From Candidatus Nanohalarchaeota archaeon (GTDB lineage: Archaea; EX4484-52; B79-G9), in assembly GCA_003660865.1 (NCBI GenBank), contig QMVA01000051.1, positions 1-8,616 on the forward strand: DNA of 8,616 nt. The letters are read 5' to 3'. Positions 1 to 5,064 of the stretch are shown piece by piece. Made by a program: the position numbers and the translations under genes. The notes below the pieces were generated by a model. That model was not told the DNA's origin. It did not search any database and saw only the letters and a list, made by a program, of their open reading frames with translations. How positions within the stretch are numbered: position 1 is the first letter of the stretch; the number at the start of each line of letters is the position of its first letter.

Positions 1-347
1 CAGCAATCTTGATTTAGAGGCTTCTGAAGTAAACAATATCTATCAAAAACGATGGAAAGTTGAAGAATATCACAAATCCATAAAATCCAATACTGCGCTG
101 GAGAAATCACCCACAAAAATTGTCATAACTCAATCAAATCATATCTTTGCGTCTCTGTGTGCATTTTTCAAATTTGAGTGCCTAAGAATGAAAACAAATA
201 TGAATCATTTTGCTCTGAAGGCAAAGATATATTTGAAAGCTGCAAAAGCAGCTTTTGAAGAATTGCAGGAACTTAAAATGGTTCATGAATTTGGAGGTTT
301 TGTGTAAGGTGAACATATAAAATCATTTAGGGGAAAATCCGTATTCA
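1..347 (+). mobile_element. Right-hand end of an IS4-like insertion sequence (boundary inferred)
   Basis: The transposase gene end implies an insertion sequence whose right terminus should lie shortly after base 307. The A/T-rich bases 308-347, with a GGGGAAAATCC core at 331-340, are the likely location of the terminal inverted repeat. The other terminus is outside the window, so neither the inverted repeat nor a target-site duplication can be confirmed, and the end coordinate is approximate. Confidence 0.5.
2..307 (+). CDS. IS4-superfamily transposase, C-terminal fragment (5' end outside window)
   Basis: An open frame enters from the left edge and ends at TAA (305-307), giving the last 101 residues of a DDE transposase. 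Residues 14-28 contain Y, R, E and K at exactly the spacing Y-x2-R-x3-E-x6-K, the YREK signature that surrounds the catalytic Glu of IS4-family transposases. A YHKSIKSN stretch follows, then Lys-rich helical sequence typical of the C-terminal tail of these enzymes. The N-terminal DD residues lie outside the window, so it cannot be judged whether the element is intact or active. The gene converges on the minus-strand gene, with only 37 bases between the two stop codons. That spacing suggests that the end of the insertion sequence lies in this gap or at the very end of the neighbouring gene. The superfamily is fairly secure; the IS subgroup is not identified. Confidence 0.85.
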   Translation, partial: SNLDLEASEVNNIYQKRWKVEEYHKSIKSNTALEKSPTKIVITQSNHIFASLCAFFKFECLRMKTNMNHFALKAKIYLKAAKAAFEELQELKMVHEFGGFV

Positions 348-2018
348 GTAGACCTCTGTCTGGTTCTTGCCGCCAATCTCAAAGTGCACGTTCCTGTATG
401 TCACCCGGCCAGTGAAGCTGTATGTGGCAGATGTGCCTGATACTATGGTGTATGTGTATGTAGTGTCTTTTACACTGGTGCCGAGATAGTCGCTTTCAAC
501 CACGAACCAGCGAAGCATTCTTTTGTCAGCATCGTAATATGCATGGTCGCGATCTGTTACATTGATGCCAAAGGGTATGTATTCTTTTATGACATAGTAT
601 GATGGTACGTCTGACTCGTTGATGTTGACAGTGATAGTTACATTAAATTCTGTATCAGCAGATGTGTTTGCGGGGAGGCTGCGTGTCACTGTGAATGAGC
701 CATATACCGGCTCTTCCGGCTGAGGGGGGCATCCCTCGTCTATCTCGCCGTTGCAGTTGTCGTCTATGCCGTTTCTGCAAATTTCATCAGGCTCAGGTGG
801 GCATGCGGCGCATGTTTCGTATGTTGTGCAGGTAGTGTAGTTCATGCATGTGTTTGTGACACCATCGTCTATCTCGCCATCGCAGTCATCGTCTATGCCA
901 TTGCATATCTCTGGTGCGCCAGGATATACATTCGGATTTAGGGGCTCGCAGTCAAGATAATCCGGCCACTCATCGCCGTCCGTATCATTGAGTAATGATG
1001 CATTTATTGTGCATTCAAGAGTGTTGTCTCCTTCTGTCATGTAGAGTTCTTTTACATCCCCTACTGTGCCGAAGAGATATTCTGTATCTTCGGTTTCAGG
1101 TATGAGCCGGTAGGTAAATGAAGTGTCCTCTATTATCGTGCCATAATATGCCGATTCCACTACGAACCATCTCAGGATTCTTTTCTCTGCGTCAAAGTAG
1201 CCGCCGTCATGGTTCGAGACTGTGAAACCTGCAGGTATGTATTCTTTCAGCATCAGTATCTTTGGCTTGTTGCTTTCATTGATGTCTATGTTTACTGTTA
1301 CATTCATCTCGCTTGCGATTATGCATGATGGGGGCAGTACGCGCGTTGATGTGAACCTGCCTGTGCAATTATACGGGCCGCCATCCGGGTTGCAGATGTC
1401 TTTTTCAGCCGGGTGCTTTATAAGATATAGTTCTTTTGTATCTGAATGATAAGCGTAGGTGTGGTCCGGTATTACGGACATTTTTATTGTGTAGTTGCCC
1501 TGTAGTGTGTGGATGTTGTAGTAGCCGTATTTTAGTGTATCCCAAGTGACATTGTAGGATAATTCAGTTAAGTATTCACCATACCCATAACCGAAACCAT
1601 AGCCATAATTATAATCCTGCCATAAGCCGGTTGTATAGTCAAATCCCCTACGATCTCCTTGTGTCGTGTTTATCATGCGCGTGTTTTTGAGGTCAAATGC
1701 GCGGCATTTGAAGATTGCAAAAGAATCTTCAGCAAGTGTGCAGTTTGGATAGAATGAGCAGTTTACGGTACTACTGTCCGGGTTTGTTATCTCAATAACA
1801 ATTGCGTCTATCGGGATGCGCTCCATCGGACCCAAGTCAATGTCGAAAATGAAACTGACAATTGTTCCCCTGTATGCAGTATCCGGGAGATCCTTTATGT
1901 GCAGGAGGACGGCATCAGCAGGCCCTGCAACAAGAAGAACTGCAATAACAGATATAGAAATAAGAATACTTATAAACAAACTTCTGTGCGACCCCAAGCG
2001 TACATTCGACAAATTCAT
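345..2018 (-). CDS. Secreted protein with two Ig-like domains and MopE-type metal-binding motifs
   Basis: The ATG at 2018 is preferred over an in-frame TTG at 2033 because GGTG lies 5 bases upstream of it; this gives 557 residues. Visible in order: signal peptide (1-36, ending PADA), a beta-rich N-terminal region, a Tyr/Gly-rich stretch (137-147), Ig-like copy 1 (about 220-335), Asp/Cys-rich MopE-type motif (346-386, containing NPNVYPGAPEICNGIDDDCD), a shorter second one (411-430), and Ig-like copy 2 (about 440-557). MopE-type motifs are known from a methanotroph copper-binding surface protein, but metal binding here is only inferred. The two Ig-like copies share EYIP and LRWFVVES cores and match domains in the two plus-strand genes at 3494 and 4054. 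About 16 N-x-S/T sequons suggest an extracellular glycoprotein. Unlike its relatives it has no C-terminal membrane segment, and it stops within a few codons of the presumed insertion-sequence end. It may therefore be a truncated gene. Exact role unknown. Confidence 0.85.
   Translation of the reverse strand: MNLSNVRLGSHRSLFISILISISVIAVLLVAGPADAVLLHIKDLPDTAYRGTIVSFIFDIDLGPMERIPIDAIVIEITNPDSSTVNCSFYPNCTLAEDSFAIFKCRAFDLKNTRMINTTQGDRRGFDYTTGLWQDYNYGYGFGYGYGEYLTELSYNVTWDTLKYGYYNIHTLQGNYTIKMSVIPDHTYAYHSDTKELYLIKHPAEKDICNPDGGPYNCTGRFTSTRVLPPSCIIASEMNVTVNIDINESNKPKILMLKEYIPAGFTVSNHDGGYFDAEKRILRWFVVESAYYGTIIEDTSFTYRLIPETEDTEYLFGTVGDVKELYMTEGDNTLECTINASLLNDTDGDEWPDYLDCEPLNPNVYPGAPEICNGIDDDCDGEIDDGVTNTCMNYTTCTTYETCAACPPEPDEICRNGIDDNCNGEIDEGCPPQPEEPVYGSFTVTRSLPANTSADTEFNVTITVNINESDVPSYYVIKEYIPFGINVTDRDHAYYDADKRMLRWFVVESDYLGTSVKDTTYTYTIVSGTSATYSFTGRVTYRNVHFEIGGKNQTEVY
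861..983 (-). other. MopE-type Asp/Cys metal-binding motif
   Basis: Residues 346-386 of the minus-strand protein read DTDGDEWPDYLDC, then NPNVYPGAPEICNGIDDDCD and GEIDDG. This is the classic putative metal-binding repeat found in MopE and many bacterial surface proteins. A shortened version (EICRNGIDDNCNGEIDEGC) follows at 729-788 after a Cys/Thr-rich linker. The motif match is clear; the ligand (Ca or Cu) is not determined by the sequence. Confidence 0.8.
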
Positions 2019-2093
2019 TGTTGCACCATTCAATAGAGATAAAAGACCGGTTAAAAGTGGATGCCTCTCAATAGTAATATTGCCTCAAAAAAT

Positions 2094-2105
2094 ACTATAT
2101 ATATA
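2094..2105 (-). promoter_or_regulatory. TATA-like box, candidate promoter of the minus-strand gene
   Basis: An ACTATATATATA block lies about 75-85 bases upstream of the ATG at 2018. Archaeal transcription would start about 25 bases downstream, giving a leader of roughly 50 bases. A second ACTATATATA copy is at 2114-2123, exactly 20 bases away. Either could serve either strand, because the core is nearly symmetric. Confidence 0.45.
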
Positions 2106-2254
2106 ATTTATAAACTATATATAACGGTATTGTTCCAAGAAACGCTATGCCGTGAATCATTTTTTTTATCACCACGTAATGGTGTCCGGATACTGTTTGC
2201 GTATTGATATACTCTCCATGTATGTGCCAGGGATGCAACCCAATAGTGACAAAA

Positions 2255-2263
2255 CTTAAAAAG
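2255..2263 (+). promoter_or_regulatory. Candidate TATA box of the three-gene operon
   Basis: CTTAAAAAG preceded by an A-rich, BRE-like ACAAAA lies about 75 bases upstream of the ATG at 2333. It would place the transcription start near 2285-2290. It is a weak match to the archaeal consensus; the stronger TATA-like block at 2114 is an alternative that would leave a leader of about 185 bases. Confidence 0.35.
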
Positions 2264-2290
2264 ATATGGGCACATAAATTAGAATTACTA

Positions 2291-2307
2291 CCGAACAATT
2301 AGTTCGG
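2291..2307. promoter_or_regulatory. Perfect inverted repeat at the predicted operon start (operator or hairpin candidate)
   Basis: CCGAAC at 2291-2296 and GTTCGG at 2302-2307 are perfect inverted copies around an AATTA centre. They lie 25 bases before the ATG at 2333 and near where transcription would start from the 2255 box. That position would suit either a repressor site or a short leader hairpin. No regulator is identified. Confidence 0.4.
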
Positions 2308-2332
2308 ATTGTATCCCAGATTATGTGGTAAC

Positions 2333-3481
2333 ATGAAATATTCGATGATAATGCCTTTGACTGCTCTGATTATTGCTGCAGTGATACTTCTTCCCGAGAC
2401 AGGATATTGTGTTGACCGAACCCTTAGCCAGGATGTGGACCTTGTCAATGATTCAATTCACACTACAATTACAATGCATGGGCAATTGCTTGTGGGCGGC
2501 ATGCCAAAAGAAGGTGTGAAAATTGGTATTCTTGTGGATGAGATGAGCACAGGCAACCATATCTTTGCTGATGAAGTGACTACGAATTCAAGCGGGCACT
2601 ATATATCATTCTTTAAACTGGAAAATACAAGGACAGGCACATATCAGGCGTTTGCATCTGCTTCAGGTACGCAGGGAGGCGATGCTACAGCTAATGCTTA
2701 TTTTTCTATTGGCGAATGTACAGAAAACTGGACATACACTGAATGGTCGACATGCGGCTCTGATTACAGGCAGACACGCACATGCACTGATAATAATCAT
2801 TGCGGCACTGAGAATGATAAGTCATCTTCAAGCAGGGAATGCACCCCGACATGTGCGGAAGTTGGAGGGCATATATGTACTACCTCGCAGACATGCGATG
2901 GGAGTTTTGTTGATGTTTCAGATACTGACAAGTGCTGCAAAGGCACATGCAGGACACCATCGCCTAATACAGGGACAGGGACTACACACGATAATGACAA
3001 TAATGTGAATGATACAGCAAATGAGACTGTATATGAGGTCGTAGATAATGAGCCAGTGGTTGCTGTGAATAATACTGTTATCGAGGATACTAATGAATCT
3101 GCGAATGATACAGTTGCTGATGATATTGGAATAAACGAGAGTATAGATGTTTCAGATGAGGTGCATGATGAGACGCCTACAGGCGGGCTCATATCCCTGA
3201 TATCGGGGAGCAGGTGGCTTATTGCAGATGCTGTTCTGATTATATTGATTGTTATTTTAGGAGGCAAAATTGTTTCTGCGAGGGCAAAGAAGGATAATGA
3301 TGATGATGCGCCAAAGAAATACAGTTTCAGGCCAAAGTCTGGCAAGCCTGGAATCATGAAATACTTTTCGAATATAGGGGGCATTATTTCATTTTCAGGT
3401 CATGATTTTGCACATGATGAAAAGCGGACAAGAGGACCAGGTATCACAAAACTGAAAGTTGTGGTGCCTGATGATGATTGA
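2333..3481 (+). CDS. Membrane-anchored surface protein with Ig-like, TSP1-like and Cys-rich modules
   Basis: The ATG at 2333 (382 residues) is chosen over a TTG at 2309 because it starts directly at a Lys plus hydrophobic signal sequence (1-26). Next come a beta-sandwich-like region (27-126, with a GVKIGILVDE strand and a GHYISFFKL turn), which resembles an extracellular Ig-like or carboxypeptidase-regulatory fold, and a thrombospondin type 1-like module (129-170) with CTENWTYTEWSTC and RQTRTC. A second Cys-rich module follows (174-206) with seven Cys including a CC pair. Then there is an Asn/Asp/Glu/Thr linker with several sequons (207-285), a membrane helix (295-316) and a basic stop-transfer SARAKK. 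Unlike the other anchored proteins here it has a cytoplasmic tail of about 65 residues ending VVVPDDD. It is first in a tight operon with the next two genes. Modules of this kind occur in uncharacterised archaeal surface proteins; the exact role is unknown. Confidence 0.87.
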   Translation: MKYSMIMPLTALIIAAVILLPETGYCVDRTLSQDVDLVNDSIHTTITMHGQLLVGGMPKEGVKIGILVDEMSTGNHIFADEVTTNSSGHYISFFKLENTRTGTYQAFASASGTQGGDATANAYFSIGECTENWTYTEWSTCGSDYRQTRTCTDNNHCGTENDKSSSSRECTPTCAEVGGHICTTSQTCDGSFVDVSDTDKCCKGTCRTPSPNTGTGTTHDNDNNVNDTANETVYEVVDNEPVVAVNNTVIEDTNESANDTVADDIGINESIDVSDEVHDETPTGGLISLISGSRWLIADAVLIILIVILGGKIVSARAKKDNDDDAPKKYSFRPKSGKPGIMKYFSNIGGIISFSGHDFAHDEKRTRGPGITKLKVVVPDDD

Positions 3482-3487
3482 GGTGAG
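3482..3487 (+). promoter_or_regulatory. Strong ribosome binding site of the second operon gene
   Basis: GGTGAG, 6 bases before the ATG at 3494, directly abuts the TGA stop of the upstream gene. This supports coupled translation and fixes the start. Confidence 0.75.
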
Positions 3488-3493
3488 AAGAAT

Positions 3494-4057
3494 ATGAATA
3501 AAATGATGATTGGTTTTGCAGTCATGCTTGCGGTTTTTGCGCAGGCAGGGTTTTGCAGTGAAAATATTGTAATTACGAGGTCTGTTAGCGGACCTGTTGT
3601 AGCAGGCGAGGTGTTTGAGGTGCAGTTGAACGTGGATGTATCTGAAGATAATAAGCCGCTCACATACATTATTAGTGAGCAGATACCTCCAGGGTTTGAT
3701 ATTGTTGATACTGATGCGAAAATGACTACAGATGATAACCTGATGAAGTGGGTTGTTATCGAAGGGTTTTTTGGTGCAAAGGTAGAGGATACGGTTTTTG
3801 TGTATAATTTGCGCGCACCTGCAAATATGGGTGTATACGCAATTTCAGGAAGTGCTATGCTTAAGGACAAGACAACTGTTGAGATTGGCGGCGTTTCCAA
3901 TATAGAGGTTGTTGAGGCAACAGGCAGCAGTGCAACGGGCCTAAGTATATTTTCGCAGGCAGGATACATACCCCTCATTGTATTGATTGCTGTGCTGGCT
4001 GCAGTTGCAGTGTATTCAAAAAAGACAGGGAGTAAAACAGGGAATGTGAAAAAATGA
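3494..4057 (+). CDS. Small membrane-anchored protein with a single Ig-like domain
   Basis: This 187-residue protein is the minimal form of the family: signal peptide (1 to about 21), one Ig-like domain (22-140), a short Ser/Thr/Gly linker, a membrane helix (about 157-174) and a Lys-rich cytoplasmic end. The domain aligns with both copies in the minus-strand protein. Shared points are ITRS near its start, EQIPPGF against EYIPAGF, LMKWVVIEG against LRWFVVES, VEDTVFVYNL against VEDT/VKDT-type strands, and a closing EIGG. That last match continues as SNIEVV here, where the minus-strand protein ends in NQTEVY. Similar Ig-like repeats with an E-x-x-P-x-G-W/F and K-W core occur in bacterial surface proteins. 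The start follows the upstream stop by 12 bases, and the stop overlaps the next start by 4 bases, so it is in the same operon. Likely an exposed anchor or adaptor; function inferred only. Confidence 0.87.
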   Translation: MNKMMIGFAVMLAVFAQAGFCSENIVITRSVSGPVVAGEVFEVQLNVDVSEDNKPLTYIISEQIPPGFDIVDTDAKMTTDDNLMKWVVIEGFFGAKVEDTVFVYNLRAPANMGVYAISGSAMLKDKTTVEIGGVSNIEVVEATGSSATGLSIFSQAGYIPLIVLIAVLAAVAVYSKKTGSKTGNVKK

Positions 4058-4989
4058 GATTTAGTGTTTTTTGTACTGCGCTTGTATTATTTGGGGTTTT
4101 GGCACTTGCAGGAATAGCATTAGCAGATGCACAGGTTAGTGCTGAGCGTGCTGTTCCTGAATTTGTTGACCCGGATACAGCATTTGAGGTGGTCATCCAG
4201 GTGAATGATGCCCCTGAAACTTATGTCCTGTATGAAAGAATACCTGTGGGATTTGAAGTTGAAAGCGCTGAGCCGGCATATATTGATTTTAATGAAGGGA
4301 CCGGGATAATCAAGTGGGTTTGTACTCCCGGCGGCGATCACATATATACATATTCATTGATAGGGCACAATCCCGGAACGTATGCATTTAATGGGAATAT
4401 CGTTGTCATGGAGGATTCTTTCGGTGTGGAAGGTAATATTATTGTCAAGGTGAGGGATAACTGCACTGAGAGTTGGGTATGCGGATACTGGTCTAAATGT
4501 GTTGACAGGGTCCAGACAAAAACATGCAGGGATGAGAATAACTGCCTGTTTCCAGAGCATGTACCTCTGATGGAGCAAAGCTGCAGTGTTGATGAAGATG
4601 CAGTGGATGAAAAAGAAGATGTTCCAAAGGACGAGGCGACAGCAGATACAGAAGAGGTTCATGTTGCAGAGATAGAAGATGATGTTATTTCGAATAATGC
4701 AGACGAAGATCATGTTGCAGATGAGGTTACTGCAGATGATGATAAGATTGTTCCTGTGGAGGGGGAAGATGAGAGCAAGCATGTTGAAGATGAGAGGATT
4801 ACCGGACATGCGACTGCCATTGAAGACACGGAAATAAAAGATTCTCCAGCAGGCAATGAAATAGTGGGTATTGATGAGCCGGGAAATTTAGATGACCGTG
4901 AGGATATAGCTAAAATGCCGCTCTTTACAAAGGTGCTTGGGTTAATTCTTGTTGTAGAAATCATGCTGTTAATTATTATCAGAAAATAA
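4054..4989 (+). CDS. Membrane-anchored protein with Ig-like domain, TSP1-like module and acidic stalk
   Basis: The ATG overlaps the preceding stop as ATGA, a sign of translational coupling; GTGA at 4046-4049 is a modest ribosome site. The 311 residues comprise a signal peptide (1-25, ending ALADA) and an Ig-like domain (26-134; YERIPVGFEV and IIKWV cores, but a shorter middle than its relatives, lacking the VVES strand). A thrombospondin type 1-like module follows (137-177; CTESWVCGYWSKC, QTKTC, ENNC). Next is a roughly 105-residue Asp/Glu-rich stalk (178-285), a membrane helix (290-309) and a two-residue RK end. It combines the Ig-like domain of the gene before it with the TSP1-like module of the first operon gene. 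The acidic stalk would project the domains from the membrane and may bind cations. Role unknown; surface location is well supported. Confidence 0.87.
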   Translation: MRFSVFCTALVLFGVLALAGIALADAQVSAERAVPEFVDPDTAFEVVIQVNDAPETYVLYERIPVGFEVESAEPAYIDFNEGTGIIKWVCTPGGDHIYTYSLIGHNPGTYAFNGNIVVMEDSFGVEGNIIVKVRDNCTESWVCGYWSKCVDRVQTKTCRDENNCLFPEHVPLMEQSCSVDEDAVDEKEDVPKDEATADTEEVHVAEIEDDVISNNADEDHVADEVTADDDKIVPVEGEDESKHVEDERITGHATAIEDTEIKDSPAGNEIVGIDEPGNLDDREDIAKMPLFTKVLGLILVVEIMLLIIIRK

Positions 4990-5003
4990 GTAAAAGTAAA
5001 TTA

Positions 5004-5012
5004 TTATATATA
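5004..5012 (+). promoter_or_regulatory. Candidate TATA box of the vWA adhesin gene
   Basis: TTATATATA preceded by purine-rich GTAAATTA lies 53-61 bases before the ATG at 5065. A start about 25 bases downstream (near 5035) would leave a short leader of about 30 bases containing the ribosome site. It suggests that the adhesin gene can be transcribed separately from the three-gene operon that ends 75 bases upstream. Confidence 0.55.
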
Positions 5013-5015
5013 TTT

Positions 5016-5036
5016 TAGAGACAAATAATATCTCTA
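5016..5036. promoter_or_regulatory. Inverted repeat between TATA box and start of the adhesin gene
   Basis: TAGAGA at 5016-5021 and TCTCTA at 5031-5036 are perfect inverted copies with a 9-base A/T-rich centre. They sit between the TATA-like box and the predicted transcription start, an operator-like place. The arms differ in sequence from the inverted repeat at 2291, so a shared regulator is not implied. Confidence 0.35.
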
Positions 5037-5051
5037 TACTATATTTTATCT

Positions 5052-5058
5052 GGTGGTG
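5052..5058 (+). promoter_or_regulatory. Ribosome binding site that fixes the adhesin start
   Basis: GGTGGTG ends 6 bases before the ATG at 5065. The same bases contain in-frame GTG codons, but their place inside the ribosome site and the good signal peptide after the ATG favour the ATG. Confidence 0.65.
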
Positions 5059-5064
5059 TTTAAT

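Larger units (their letters stand above)
2019..2332. other. Divergent intergenic region, no gene seen
   Basis: This 314-base region separates the minus-strand gene from the plus-strand operon. It holds two 10-base direct repeats of a TATA-like block (2094 and 2114), an inverted repeat CACCA-5-TGGTG (2170-2184), a T8 run just before it, a TTAAAAAG-like box (2256-2263) and a perfect 6-base inverted repeat (2291-2307). A 67-codon frame on the minus strand starts with TTG, has no ribosome binding site and no recognisable sequence, so it is not called. The region most likely holds the promoters of both flanking genes. Confidence 0.6.

Noticed and set aside
2161..2184. Hairpin CACCA-5-TGGTG beside a T8 run as a terminator
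   Set aside because: The T run precedes the hairpin on the plus strand and reads as A on the minus strand, so neither strand has a hairpin followed by a U tract, and no gene ends here.
2095..2298. 67-codon minus-strand frame in the divergent intergenic region
   Set aside because: It begins with TTG, has no ribosome binding site, resembles nothing known and overlaps the likely promoters of both neighbours.
2797..3384. 195-codon minus-strand frame opposite the first operon gene
   Set aside because: It is a Ser/Thr-rich mirror of the Asp/Asn-rich linker, with no signal peptide or domain. The plus-strand frame has clear modules.
3400..3978. 192-codon minus-strand frame opposite the second operon gene
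   Set aside because: It is antisense to a well-supported coding frame and has no recognisable motif.
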